Notes: generated from the sequence alone by a model not told the origin. 64,000 nucleotides of DNA from Catenovulum sediminis (GCF_007289895.1 NZ_CP041660.1:1302001-1366000), one strand, 5' to 3'; shown: positions 45,137-54,829, numbered from the stretch's first letter. Numbers and translations: made by a program.

Positions 45137-46350
45137 TAGTCTTCTTTATGTTCCTTAACAGTTGCTATCAACATGACCAAGATGCCATACAACATACCTA
45201 ACAGCAGGCTAATGGTGACAAACCAGTACATACGTCTGGGATACAAAGCTTCTTCTGCGATGCTTGGTTTAGCCACCACAAGTAAATGTTTGAGTTTTTT
45301 GTGCGCTTCGGCACGTGTTTTTTCTAAACCTAATAAAGCGGCTTTATATACATCAGCCGCAAACTCTATCTGCATTTTTAAATCACGATACTGGATGTCC
45401 AGCTCATTTAAAGAAGTGGAGGATTTATTAACCAATTTGGCTTGTTGTTTGTTAATTTGATTATCCAGCGCTTTAATTTGATTTTGTAAGGTCACAACTT
45501 CTGCAGCGGTCGGATTCATGTAACTTAATAAGGCTTCCAGTTCGGTTTTTTTATTAATCATAAGTGACTCTAGTTCTGCGATACTCGATAGCACGGCCGC
45601 GCTTTGTTGCTCGGTGCTGAAAACCTGTTCCTGATTCTGAAACTCAGTCAGTTTATTGGTGAATTCTGTCAACTTGTTGTGCGCACGATTAAGCTCATTT
45701 TCGACAAAGGAAACTTCCTGCAGCGCAATTTGATGGCCGAGTTGGTTAATAAAAGTTTCGGCTTGCGTTATCACTTCTTCAATCACCTGATAAGAAAAAT
45801 CGGCCGAAAATGTACGAACTGAAATAGAAATTAATCCGGATATATCATCAAATTCAACATGCACTTTATCTAGGTAATAATCATAGTATTCTTCGGTTGT
45901 TGCATCCTTAGCTAACCGGCTTAGCCAGTCAGCCTCAAACTCAGAATAATGGCGGCGCAAGGCTAATTTTTTATCGAGGTGCAACATCATGTCTTTCGAC
46001 AATATGTATTCTTGTATTAAATACGCATCTTTAGACTGACCACCGTCCAATCCAAACATAGGTAAAGAGGTCGAAGCAGCTATAGCGGGCTCGTCTGAAT
46101 TTCGGGTGACAACAGAGGCTTGCGATTCGTATTGATTGCTGGCGATTAAAAATAAGTAGATAGCCACCATAACAACAGGCGTGACTAACCAGACCCAATA
46201 GTGAAAGGATAAAAATAATCGAGAGGATGTGCCGGCGCTTTCTTTTGCAAGCTGAAAACCGATTGAATCTAAAATGAAAGCTTTTGGATTACGGACAAGC
46301 TTTCTTAACTTCCGTGTCATACTACTACCATGAGAATCTGGAACCGTCAT
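45136..46350 (-). CDS. kpsE: Capsule export inner-membrane protein KpsE
   Basis: 404 residues: an N-terminal membrane helix (about 50-70, WVWLVTPVVMVAIYLFLIAS), a long periplasmic coiled-coil region (about 200-330, NELNRAHNKLTEFTNKLTEF), and a second membrane helix near the C-terminus (about 375-395). This is the Wzz/KpsE polysaccharide co-polymerase layout. Residues 13-28 (KLRKLVRNPKAFILDS) closely resemble the N-terminus of the fused transferase two genes past tagD. It follows kpsT by 63 bases. Confidence 0.9.
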   Translation of the reverse strand: MTVPDSHGSSMTRKLRKLVRNPKAFILDSIGFQLAKESAGTSSRLFLSFHYWVWLVTPVVMVAIYLFLIASNQYESQASVVTRNSDEPAIAASTSLPMFGLDGGQSKDAYLIQEYILSKDMMLHLDKKLALRRHYSEFEADWLSRLAKDATTEEYYDYYLDKVHVEFDDISGLISISVRTFSADFSYQVIEEVITQAETFINQLGHQIALQEVSFVENELNRAHNKLTEFTNKLTEFQNQEQVFSTEQQSAAVLSSIAELESLMINKKTELEALLSYMNPTAAEVVTLQNQIKALDNQINKQQAKLVNKSSTSLNELDIQYRDLKMQIEFAADVYKAALLGLEKTRAEAHKKLKHLLVVAKPSIAEEALYPRRMYWFVTISLLLGMLYGILVMLIATVKEHKED

Positions 46351-46413
46351 AAAAGTTTCTTATTTTATCAAAAAGGGGGCTAACACACCATTAAAAAAAT
46401 ATAAACCAGAGCT

Positions 46414-47061
46414 TCACGCTTGATATTGCTGAATGCCATCTTCTACATTTTCATACAGGTGTAATTGTCTGTTTTGCAGTAAAATAGCCATATCGCATTG
46501 TTTTCTAAGGGTGCCCATATCATGTGAAACCATTATCACATTGGCATTTTTACGTTTTTCTGCCATCGATTCAGCACATTTTTTACGAAAAGAGGCATCA
46601 CCGACAGAGGTGATTTCATCAATCAGATACAGCTCAAAGTCAAATGCCATGCTTAAAGCAAATGCCAGTCTCGATTTCATTCCCGACGAATATGTTTTGA
46701 TCGGTAATTCAAAATAATCTTTGATTTCAGAAAAATCTTTAACAAACTGGCAGGTATGCGAGATATGCTTACGGCCATATACGCGGCAAACAAACTCTAC
46801 ATTTTCACGCCCTGTCATACTGCCCTGAAAACCGGATGCCAATGCCAGCGGCCATGAAATACGCTTGTTTGATTGTATGCGGCCTTTATTGGGAAAGTCG
46901 ATTCCGCCCAATAAACGCAGCAAGGTTGATTTACCCGCGCCATTTGGCCCTAAAATAGCGACATCACGCCCTTCAGGGATGGTAAAAGTAACGTCCCGCA
47001 AGACATATTTTTTACCCAATTTTGTTGCGTAATATTTAGTGACGTTTTGCAGTGCAATCAT
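46414..47061 (-). CDS. kpsT: Capsule ABC exporter ATP-binding subunit KpsT
   Basis: 215 residues with Walker A (AILGPNGAGKSTLLRLLGG), signature KTYSSGMKSRLAFALSMAF, Walker B ELYLIDEITSVGD and the switch His in VSHD. This is the short polysaccharide-export ABC type. The ATG at 47061 overlaps the kpsM stop (ATGA); it gives the normal N-terminus MIALQNVTKYY. Confidence 0.95.
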   Translation of the reverse strand: MIALQNVTKYYATKLGKKYVLRDVTFTIPEGRDVAILGPNGAGKSTLLRLLGGIDFPNKGRIQSNKRISWPLALASGFQGSMTGRENVEFVCRVYGRKHISHTCQFVKDFSEIKDYFELPIKTYSSGMKSRLAFALSMAFDFELYLIDEITSVGDASFRKKCAESMAEKRKNANVIMVSHDMGTLRKQCDMAILLQNRQLHLYENVEDGIQQYQA

Positions 47062-47861
47062 GTCGCCACCATTCGAGTCCAATGGCTACGGTATAAACGC
47101 AGCGCTATAAATAAACTGGTTAAACTACAAACAAATAAATAAAACAAACTGGCGTGTGCGGTTTCAAAATACTGAATAAAACCGGTTCGGAACAGCTCTA
47201 CTGCGTGTAATACCGGATTCCAAATCAAATAAACATGATATTGCGGTGGGATCATATCCAAGGTAAAAAATATACCTGAGATAAACATCATGGGTTTCAT
47301 GGCGATGCTTAAAATTTTGTCTGATTCTGGAAAAAAATCGACCATAAAAGCGCCGATCATGCCAAGAGATGCTGATAATACGATCAGTAAAAAAACAATC
47401 ATAAAACAATACAGAATGTCATTTATTGCCACCTGATACCCCACCCAAAAAAACAATGCCAGCAAGCACGCTGAGGTAAATAGGAAGATGCCGGTTTCTA
47501 ATATAGAACGAGCAATAAACGTATTGATGGGTTTGACATAGCGGTAATGAAATAACCCCTGATTGGCTTTGCAGGCATTTTTACATTGATTAAAAAGGTT
47601 TTGAAACAGCAGAAAAGGCATAATACCCGTGTAAATAAAAATAGGTGTCTCAACGCCGCCAAAGCCTTCGCGCGCTCTAACGCCAAAAATTACAGAGAAT
47701 ATTAAGACATGCGCCATGGGCTCGGCCAACGCCCAAAAAATACCTAACCGAAAAGCACCAAATCGCGTTTTAATTTCTCTTAAAAATAGCGCGAAAGTCA
47801 CATCACGCATCACGATGAGGGGCGTCCGTTTGACATGATGATTTACTGAGTGCAAAGCCAC
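47058..47861 (-). CDS. kpsM: Capsule ABC exporter permease KpsM
   Basis: 267-residue ABC-2 type permease with six hydrophobic segments; FGAFRLGIFWALAEPMAHVL and PIFIYTGIMPFLLFQNLFNQ are typical of KpsM/Wzm. It is the first gene of the capsule operon. The start GTG at 47861 is very near AAGGA; the TTG at 47855 has better spacing and is a possible alternative. No JUMPstart/ops element was seen upstream. Confidence 0.93.
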   Translation of the reverse strand: MALHSVNHHVKRTPLIVMRDVTFALFLREIKTRFGAFRLGIFWALAEPMAHVLIFSVIFGVRAREGFGGVETPIFIYTGIMPFLLFQNLFNQCKNACKANQGLFHYRYVKPINTFIARSILETGIFLFTSACLLALFFWVGYQVAINDILYCFMIVFLLIVLSASLGMIGAFMVDFFPESDKILSIAMKPMMFISGIFFTLDMIPPQYHVYLIWNPVLHAVELFRTGFIQYFETAHASLFYLFVCSLTSLFIALRLYRSHWTRMVAT

Positions 47862-48100
47862 AGTCCTTTATAACTCATTTGAATAAACCTAATTAATCTG
47901 CTGAACAACCCTTAAAAATATTTGGGTCAGTTAATTCTAAATACAAGATTATATCACGGAACAAATCTAATACCCGTCACTAAAATGTTTTCATTTGTAC
48001 AGCCTACATACGTATGCATAGCGCAAAAAATAAAATTTAAGCTTAAACTCAAGCGTAAACATTTTTTTAACACAACACATACAACCCTTGGAGTCGTTAA

Positions 48101-50791
48101 ATGTTTAAACTGAACCGCGCTTGCTACCTGATAAGTTCAGCCCTACTGCTCTCTACCACCTTGAGTGCCTGTAAAGACACTAGAGTTGATATAGAAACTG
48201 ATGATAATAATGAAACCGAAACAGAAACCAACCATTCTCCTTTAATCAATCAATTTACGGCTACTGAAGGGCAAAGTGCCTTTGAAATAGAGTTTAACTG
48301 GCAAGTTAATGACTTAGAAGATGATGATCTGTCTTGCGAATTATTTGTAAAAGAGGATTCTGCCGCTGTAATAATTGACGATTGCTCAGTAAGCAACAAT
48401 TACACCCATTTATTCGCCTCAGCCGGCACTTATACAGCTAAATTAATCGTCTCAGACGGCGAGTTAAGCAAAGAACAAAGCACCACCATTACAATAACAG
48501 AGCCCGTTATCGAAGAACCAACCCCCACATTTAGTTTAGATGCAGGCGTACAAGCAAGTGACCCACTTTATTTACGAGGGTATGAAAATAACTGGGATCC
48601 GGTTACTCAACTAACCTATAGCGACGGTTTATACACCATTGAATTTGAGGGGGATATTGCGAATCAATCTTTAAAAGTTGCTTCCGCCGAATGGAGTAAT
48701 GTAAATTGTGGTGATTTTGTTTTAACCGCCAATACCGATCCTGTTGATGTTAATTGTGACGCAAATTCAGGTAACGGTTCAATTGAGTTTGACGGCGATG
48801 CAAAATATCAGTTTGCTTTTAGTTATCAACCGGATGGTACCTCTCAAGCGCAGCTACTAAAAATTGAACCTGAGCCAGTTGACGAGTCTGGTTTAGGCCA
48901 AGCCGGTACAGTAGAGATTCATTATTTACATGCCAGTGAAAGTTATGATGGCTGGGGTTTGCATTTATGGGGAGATGCGATTGACTCGAGCATTGCCACC
49001 AGTTGGGATAACCCGCGTGGTTATGAAAGTTTAGAAGCAGACTACGCTATCTACGAAGTGCCGATTGAAGATGCCGCTGCGCAATTTAACTTTATTATGC
49101 ATTTTGGCAATACAAAGAGTGCGGAATCCGATCTAACCTTTACGCCTGCAGACTTTGGCAGCGAAGTATGGATTGTGCAAGACAACGCAACACTCTTTGA
49201 CAATGAAACAGATGCTAGAGCGGCTTACGATACTTTATTAGAAGGTTTAGGCAATGCTTCTGATAACTTGGATCTAGCTGATGTATCGATGACAAATTTA
49301 GACTCAAGCATGCCGGATGGTTGGGTAGATTCGGCACAGTTTGCGCAAATTTATGTCCGCGCTTATCAAGATTCAGACGGTGATGGTGTTGGTGATATTC
49401 AGGGGTTAATTTCACGCCTAGATTATTTAAAAGACAATGGCGTTAACGGTATTTGGTTGATGCCTATGATGGAAAGCTCTGATAACGATCATGGTTATGC
49501 AACAACAGATTACCGTGCAATAGAAACCGATTATGGTAGCTTAGATGATTTTAAACAGTTAATCAGCGAAGCGCATAACCGAGATATTGCGATTGTCATG
49601 GATTATGTGATCAATCACTCCAGCAATGAAAACCCACTATTTATTGACGCGATGTCTTCTGCCTCAAACGACAAACGCGACTGGTACGTAATAGAAGAGA
49701 GTAAACCAATAGGTTGGAATTTGTGGGGAGCCGATCCATGGAAAGTCAGCCCTTCAGGTTCATATTATGCAGCCTTTACCGATAACATGCCTGATTTTGA
49801 TTTAACCAACCCTGAGGTTATTGCTTTTCACCAAAATAACCTCAAGTTCTGGTTAAACTTAGGCGTGGATGGTTTTCGTTTTGATGCGGTCGGTGTACTG
49901 GTTGAAAATGGTAAAGATGGTTTAGAAGATCAACCAGAGAACCATGTAGTTATGAAGTCACTGAAAGATGTGATTGAATCATATGACAACCGCTATATTG
50001 TCTGTGAGTCACCTTCAGGTTATCAATTATTTGCTAACGAAAACTCATGTGGACGCGCATTTAATTTCAGTGCCGGTCACGCAATCATTGGCATGGTTAA
50101 ATCGGGTGTTGTTTGGGATGAGTTATTAAATGAATTGGCGCGCGATAATATCGATAAGCTCCCACTGATTTTAGCCAACCACGACTTTTTTGCAGGTGAT
50201 CGTGTATGGAATCAGTTAAATGGTGACGAAACGCAATATAAACTGGCCGCAGCCAGCTACTTATTAGCCTCTGCTAATCCTTACACCTACTATGGTGAAG
50301 AAATTGGTATCGCCGCAGCGACAAACTTGTCCGGTGATTGGTCTATCCGCACACCCATGAGCTGGACCGATGATGCAACACACGCAGGTTTTAGCAGTGC
50401 CGCACCATTTAGAGAACTATCTGCAAACTCGACGACACATAATGTTGCTGAGCAATTAACAGATGATAATTCGTTATTGGCTTATTACCGTTCAATTTAT
50501 GCACTGCGCAGTGAATTACCGATAATTTCAACGGGCAATTTAAGCGTTCAAAGTCAAGGCGGTGATAGCACACTTGTATTAGTGCGCTCTAAAGGCAACC
50601 AACAAGTGGTGATAGTTATCAATTACAGCAATCAAGCGCACAGCGAAACGGTTACAAACCTGACTGAAAACTCGGTTGCTGAGGCTAAACTGGGTACAGA
50701 GGTAGATGCAACAACTGATGCAAACGGTCAACTAAGTGTTGTTGTACCAGCGCAAAGTGCCGTGGTTTATCATATTCAACCGCTTCAATAA
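48101..50791 (+). CDS. GH13 alpha-amylase/pullulanase-like lipoprotein
   Basis: 896 residues. Lipobox TLSAC (Cys at about 24) anchors it to a membrane. An acidic linker follows, then a PKD/Ig-like domain (about 45-145), a starch-binding-like domain (about 155-260, LYLRGYENNWDPVTQLTYS), a CBM41/PUD-like domain (about 275-380, HYLHASESYDGWGLHLWGD), and the GH13 barrel (about 410-810). The four GH13 regions are visible: DYVINHSS, GFRFDAVG (nucleophile Asp), YIVCESPSG (acid/base Glu) and LILANHDFF. It would hydrolyse alpha-glucans at the cell surface. It is divergent from the capsule operon and has no other glycan-use gene beside it. Confidence 0.93.
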   Translation: MFKLNRACYLISSALLLSTTLSACKDTRVDIETDDNNETETETNHSPLINQFTATEGQSAFEIEFNWQVNDLEDDDLSCELFVKEDSAAVIIDDCSVSNNYTHLFASAGTYTAKLIVSDGELSKEQSTTITITEPVIEEPTPTFSLDAGVQASDPLYLRGYENNWDPVTQLTYSDGLYTIEFEGDIANQSLKVASAEWSNVNCGDFVLTANTDPVDVNCDANSGNGSIEFDGDAKYQFAFSYQPDGTSQAQLLKIEPEPVDESGLGQAGTVEIHYLHASESYDGWGLHLWGDAIDSSIATSWDNPRGYESLEADYAIYEVPIEDAAAQFNFIMHFGNTKSAESDLTFTPADFGSEVWIVQDNATLFDNETDARAAYDTLLEGLGNASDNLDLADVSMTNLDSSMPDGWVDSAQFAQIYVRAYQDSDGDGVGDIQGLISRLDYLKDNGVNGIWLMPMMESSDNDHGYATTDYRAIETDYGSLDDFKQLISEAHNRDIAIVMDYVINHSSNENPLFIDAMSSASNDKRDWYVIEESKPIGWNLWGADPWKVSPSGSYYAAFTDNMPDFDLTNPEVIAFHQNNLKFWLNLGVDGFRFDAVGVLVENGKDGLEDQPENHVVMKSLKDVIESYDNRYIVCESPSGYQLFANENSCGRAFNFSAGHAIIGMVKSGVVWDELLNELARDNIDKLPLILANHDFFAGDRVWNQLNGDETQYKLAAASYLLASANPYTYYGEEIGIAAATNLSGDWSIRTPMSWTDDATHAGFSSAAPFRELSANSTTHNVAEQLTDDNSLLAYYRSIYALRSELPIISTGNLSVQSQGGDSTLVLVRSKGNQQVVIVINYSNQAHSETVTNLTENSVAEAKLGTEVDATTDANGQLSVVVPAQSAVVYHIQPLQ

Positions 50792-50892
50792 ACATATTGA
50801 ATCGCGAAACAAGGATGTTTAGCAGGTCTATGTAAAACCACGCTTAGTTTAAATGACAAAACTAAAAAACATAAAATTAAGAGACAAAAAAT

Positions 50893-50918
50893 AAAAAAGC
50901 CGCTAAAGCGGCTTTTTT
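50893..50918. terminator. Bidirectional terminator between the GH13 gene and sspB
   Basis: AAAAAAGCCGCT-AA-AGCGGCTTTTTT reads as a strong stem with a T-run on both strands and lies between the two convergent genes. Confidence 0.93.
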
Positions 50919-50945
50919 GTTTTTGAACTTACGGTCTAGTTTCCG

Positions 50946-51413
50946 TTATTTAATCACTTTTAAATGGTTAGCTTTGGACGGTTTTTCAGGCTTTTCATGG
51001 TCCGGTTGATTGCCGTCAATCGACATGAATGAAGTTTCAATCACTTCCTCGTCTTGAGTTTCATCAGCCTCTGGTTTGGCCTCTGGCGGAAACGGCATGC
51101 CCTCACCATTTTCTCTTGCATAGACAAATAATACCGCCGACATAGGGACCACAACGTGCCGTGGTGAACCACCAAAACGGGCGTTAAACTCTATGTGATG
51201 CTCGCCTAACGTTAAATTGCCGGTTGCACCCGATGAGATATTTAAAACAATTTGACCATCTTTTACATATTCAAATGGTACTTGTACGCCCGGAAACTCA
51301 GCGTCAACTAACAAATAAGGTGTGCAGCCATTATCTTCGATCCATTCGTGTACTGCCCTCACCAAATAAGGCTTGCATGTGGTCATTGATGAATTGCCGC
51401 CCAAATTATCCAT
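50946..51413 (-). CDS. sspB: ClpXP protease specificity-enhancing factor SspB
   Basis: SspB delivers ssrA-tagged proteins to ClpXP. The 155-residue protein has PYLVRAVHEWIEDNGCTPYL, FPGVQVPFEYVKDGQIVLNI, FNARFGGSPRHVVVPMSAVL and VYARENGEGM; an acidic linker then leads to the ClpX-binding tail LKVIK. The ATG overlaps the sspA stop by one base (TAATG), with GAGGA upstream. Confidence 0.97.
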   Translation of the reverse strand: MDNLGGNSSMTTCKPYLVRAVHEWIEDNGCTPYLLVDAEFPGVQVPFEYVKDGQIVLNISSGATGNLTLGEHHIEFNARFGGSPRHVVVPMSAVLFVYARENGEGMPFPPEAKPEADETQDEEVIETSFMSIDGNQPDHEKPEKPSKANHLKVIK

Positions 51414-52045
51414 TATCTTCCTCGCATTTCTCTTTCTTCGTCAGTTAAAGAAGCTTGGAAAGACTCACGTTCAAATACGCGTGCCATATATTCTTTAACT
51501 TCTTTACTGCCTTGGCCAATGAGCTCAATACCTAGTTTTGGTAAACGCCATAATAAGGGCGCTAATACACAATCAACCAAGCTAAACTCTTCGCTCATAA
51601 AATAAGGTGTCTCGTGAAAGATAGGCGCAATGGCCAAAATACTTTCACGCAATTCAGCGCGTGCTGCGCTCGATTCTTCACCCGAGCCGTTTTCAATTTG
51701 TTCAACTAATTTGTACCAATCATTTTCAATGCGGTGCATCATTAAACGGCTTGAACCACGTGCCACTGGATATACTGGCATCAATGGTGGATGTGGAAAA
51801 CGCTCATCTAGATATTCCATGATGATGTTTGATTGATATAAAACAAGTTCACGATCTAACAAAGTAGGAATTGTCCCATAGGGGTTCAATTCAAATAGTT
51901 CTTCTGGTTTGTTATTTGGATCAAGTAATTTAATTTCTACACTAATTCCCTTTTCAGCCAGAACAATACGAACCTGATGACTATGTAATGAAGTAGCATC
52001 TGCATATAGCATCATTACAGAACGTTTATTGGCAGCAACAGCCAT
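51413..52045 (-). CDS. sspA: Stringent starvation protein A
   Basis: SspA binds RNA polymerase and helps stationary-phase and acid tolerance. The 210-residue protein is a GST-fold: N-terminal thioredoxin-like part (MMLYADATSLHSHQVRIVLA, PYGTIPTLLDRELVLYQSNI) and helical C-terminal part (SEEFSLVDCVLAPLLWRLPK). GGAGGA lies seven bases before the ATG at 52045, so the longer frame is rejected. It is cotranscribed with sspB. Confidence 0.97.
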   Translation of the reverse strand: MAVAANKRSVMMLYADATSLHSHQVRIVLAEKGISVEIKLLDPNNKPEELFELNPYGTIPTLLDRELVLYQSNIIMEYLDERFPHPPLMPVYPVARGSSRLMMHRIENDWYKLVEQIENGSGEESSAARAELRESILAIAPIFHETPYFMSEEFSLVDCVLAPLLWRLPKLGIELIGQGSKEVKEYMARVFERESFQASLTDEEREMRGR

Positions 52046-52170
52046 GAAATTCCTCCAAAGTAACAAACATAATAGCCATAACGGCTAACTTGGGTTAAAG
52101 CATACCAGATTTAGCACTAAAAATCGTGCGTAAAATCTGAGCCTTGCCTGCTAAGGCACTAATACTACAA

Positions 52171-52189
52171 ATGGGGGCATAGCCCCCAT
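52171..52189 (-). terminator. Hairpin after the petABC operon
   Basis: ATGGGGGC-ATA-GCCCCCAT is a perfect 8-bp stem between petC and sspA. The T-tract on the minus strand is short (TTTGT), so termination may be partial. A second small stem GCCTT..AAGGC lies at 52141-52157. Confidence 0.6.
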
Positions 52190-52230
52190 ATAAAACTTAC
52201 AAATTAAAACCAATCAGAGCTTAATCTGAA

Positions 52231-52971
52231 TTAGTGAACATCACGCCAGTATTCTTTCTTCAACAAATAAATGAAGACAAAAAATATCGCTAAGAATACC
52301 AATACCCAAGTACCAATTTTGTGAGACTCAAGTTTTGAAGGTTCACCTGTGTACTCTAAAAAGTTTACCAAGTCTGTGACCGCTTGATCATACTCTTCAG
52401 AGGTTAAAGCGCCTGGCTCTTTTTGTGTTAATCGAATACCGGATAGAGTTTTTTCACCGTTAACCGTTTCGTAAACTTTTTCTGCAACTTGAGTACCTTG
52501 CAAAGGCTCTAAGACATGTGGCATACCTACATCTGGGAATACCGCATTGTTTACTCTAAAAGTTTTACTTGTATCAACATAAAAAGACTTTAGATAAGTG
52601 TAAAGCCAATCAGGATTTCTAACACGAGCAACCAAGGTTAAATCTGGTGGCTGTTTACCAAACCATTTGGCTGAATCAGCGGCTGGCATTGCATTTGTCA
52701 TCTGCTCACCCACTTTCTGATCAGTAAAGATTAGGTTGTCTTTAGCCAAATCAATTGGAATGCCCAAGTCTTCAGCGGTACGCTGATATCTTTGGTACTG
52801 CATTTGGTGGCAACCTAAACAATAGTTGATAAACAACGCAGCGCCACGCTGTAAAGACGCTTTGTCGTGCAAATCAATTTTCACTTCTTCCAACGGGTGC
52901 TGATAGCCACCGCCAGCGGCCGATACTAAGCTCGGTAACAACGCAATTAAAGTAATTAATAATTTCTTCAT
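52231..52971 (-). CDS. petC: Ubiquinol-cytochrome c reductase, cytochrome c1
   Basis: 246 residues with a signal peptide (to about VSAAG). The haem motif CLGCH is at residues 51-55. The axial Met is probably in PDVGMPHVL. One C-terminal membrane anchor (about 220-240, WVLVFLAIFFVFIYLL) follows. It overlaps petB by four bases and completes the bc1 complex. Confidence 0.96.
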   Translation of the reverse strand: MKKLLITLIALLPSLVSAAGGGYQHPLEEVKIDLHDKASLQRGAALFINYCLGCHQMQYQRYQRTAEDLGIPIDLAKDNLIFTDQKVGEQMTNAMPAADSAKWFGKQPPDLTLVARVRNPDWLYTYLKSFYVDTSKTFRVNNAVFPDVGMPHVLEPLQGTQVAEKVYETVNGEKTLSGIRLTQKEPGALTSEEYDQAVTDLVNFLEYTGEPSKLESHKIGTWVLVFLAIFFVFIYLLKKEYWRDVH

Positions 52972-54236
52972 TTGGTAATTCTCGCTGGTAAAGGTTTAGT
53001 ATTCTCATTTTTACTGTACAACCATAACAAGCCAAAGAAGCCAAAGTACAAAGCAGTACAAATCTGAGACATCAAAGTAAATGTTGGTGTAGCTGGTTTT
53101 AAACCTAACCATCCTAAAAGGACAAAGACAATTGCAAACACAGTCAAGTTAAGTTTATGGAAGCCACTACGGTACTTCACTGAACGCACTTTACAACGAT
53201 CTAACCAAGGCAATAACGCCAACATTACAATTGCACCAAACATTGCAACAACCCCTAATAATTTATCAGGAACCGCACGCAAGATTGCATAGAAAGGTGT
53301 GAAATACCAAACCGGTGCAATATGCTCTGGTGTTTTTAACGGGTTTGCCGGCTCAAAGTTTGGTGGCTCAAGGAACAAACCGCCCATTTCTGGGTTAAAG
53401 AATATGACATAAGCACAAGCAGCACAGAAAATGGTGAAGGCCACTAGGTCTTTTAAGACGATGTGCGGGAAGAAAGGTACTACATCATCAATAATGTCAT
53501 ATTTAGAGGTATAGTACTCGTGGATCTTGTATTTGGTTTTTTCTTCTTCTTTTAACGAGCCTTTGGGATGTTTTACATTTATACCCTGCGGGTTATTCGA
53601 TCCCACTTCGTGCAGAGCTACAATATGTAAGAAAACCAATACAACGATAACCAATGGCAGTGCAATAACATGTAATGCAAAGAATCGGTTCAAGGTTGCC
53701 CCTGAGATAACATAGTCACCTCGGATCCAAAGGGTTAAATCATCACCAATAACCGGAATTGCACCAAATAATGAAATAATAACCTGAGCACCCCAATATG
53801 ACATTTGTCCCCATGGTAATAAGTACCCCATGAAGGCTTCAGCCATAAGTGCAAGATAGATAAACATACCGAACAACCACAACAATTCACGTGGCTTTTG
53901 ATATGAGCCGTATAATAAGCCACGGAACATATGTAAATAGACCACAACGAAAAATGCAGAAGCACCGGTCGAATGCATATATCTTAATACCCAACCGTAG
54001 TCGACATCACGCATAATGTACTCTACTGAGGCAAATGCACCTTCAGCGCTAGGCACGTAATTCATCGTTAACCAGATACCTGTAACAATTTGGTTAACTA
54101 AGACAACGGTTGCGATAAAACCAAAAACATACCAAAAGTTCATGTTTTTTGGTGCAGGATATTGGATCGCGTGCATGTTTGCGACACGCATCATTGGAAT
54201 GCGATATTCAATCCAATCGAGTAAATTTTTCCACAT
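52968..54236 (-). CDS. petB: Ubiquinol-cytochrome c reductase, cytochrome b
   Basis: 422 residues, eight membrane helices. Haem-ligand histidines lie in YMHSTGASAFFVVVYLHMFR and in FFALHVIALPLVIVVLVFLH. The Qo-site PEWY-like motif appears as PVWYFTPFYAILRA. It carries quinol oxidation and the proton-motive Q cycle in the inner membrane. It starts two bases after petA. Confidence 0.97.
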   Translation of the reverse strand: MWKNLLDWIEYRIPMMRVANMHAIQYPAPKNMNFWYVFGFIATVVLVNQIVTGIWLTMNYVPSAEGAFASVEYIMRDVDYGWVLRYMHSTGASAFFVVVYLHMFRGLLYGSYQKPRELLWLFGMFIYLALMAEAFMGYLLPWGQMSYWGAQVIISLFGAIPVIGDDLTLWIRGDYVISGATLNRFFALHVIALPLVIVVLVFLHIVALHEVGSNNPQGINVKHPKGSLKEEEKTKYKIHEYYTSKYDIIDDVVPFFPHIVLKDLVAFTIFCAACAYVIFFNPEMGGLFLEPPNFEPANPLKTPEHIAPVWYFTPFYAILRAVPDKLLGVVAMFGAIVMLALLPWLDRCKVRSVKYRSGFHKLNLTVFAIVFVLLGWLGLKPATPTFTLMSQICTALYFGFFGLLWLYSKNENTKPLPARITK

Positions 54237-54238
54237 GA

Positions 54239-54829
54239 CTATGCAACTCCTGAATCGTCGCCGACAAGAATAGTATTCTCGTCAAGATACTGATGAGGCG
54301 GGATAACCAAGTTTAAAGGTGCCGGTACGCTTTGGAATACACGACCAGACATATCAAACTTAGAACCATGACATGGGCAGAAAAAGCCAGACGGTACACC
54401 TTGCACTTGCGCAGAAAAACTGTCAGCAAGATATTGAGGTGAACATCCTAAATGGGTGCAAATACCAACGGCCACAAACAACTCAGGTTTGATTGAACGA
54501 TAGCGATTTTTTGCGTATTCAGGTTGTTGTTCATTTTCAGATTCAGCATCACGTAGTTTGTCTTCATGTGCTGCTAACCCATCTAACATTTCTTGTGTAC
54601 GCTTAACCACCCACACTGGTTTACCACGCCACTCAACCCTTAACATTTGGCCAGGTTGGAGTTTACTCACGTTAACTTCAACCGGAGCACCAGCAGCTTT
54701 CGCTTTGGCACTCGGATTCCAGGACGCGATGAAAGGTACAACTGCTCCGGCAGCACCCACCCCACCAACAACCGAAGTTGCGACGGTTAAGAAGCGACGG
54801 CGACCGTTATCAACAGGCGCATTACTCAT
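54239..54829 (-). CDS. petA: Ubiquinol-cytochrome c reductase, Rieske iron-sulfur protein
   Basis: 196 residues. RRRFLTVATSVVGG is a twin-arginine-type signal that stays as the membrane anchor. The 2Fe-2S ligands are in CTHLGC (C124, H126) and CPCHGS (C151, H154), with C129 and C153 as the disulfide pair. First gene of petABC. Its leader has two unusual structures described separately. Confidence 0.97.
   Translation of the reverse strand: MSNAPVDNGRRRFLTVATSVVGGVGAAGAVVPFIASWNPSAKAKAAGAPVEVNVSKLQPGQMLRVEWRGKPVWVVKRTQEMLDGLAAHEDKLRDAESENEQQPEYAKNRYRSIKPELFVAVGICTHLGCSPQYLADSFSAQVQGVPSGFFCPCHGSKFDMSGRVFQSVPAPLNLVIPPHQYLDENTILVGDDSGVA

Noticed and set aside
47862-48100. JUMPstart/ops element for the capsule operon
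   Set aside because: No GGCGGTAG-like sequence was found upstream of kpsM.
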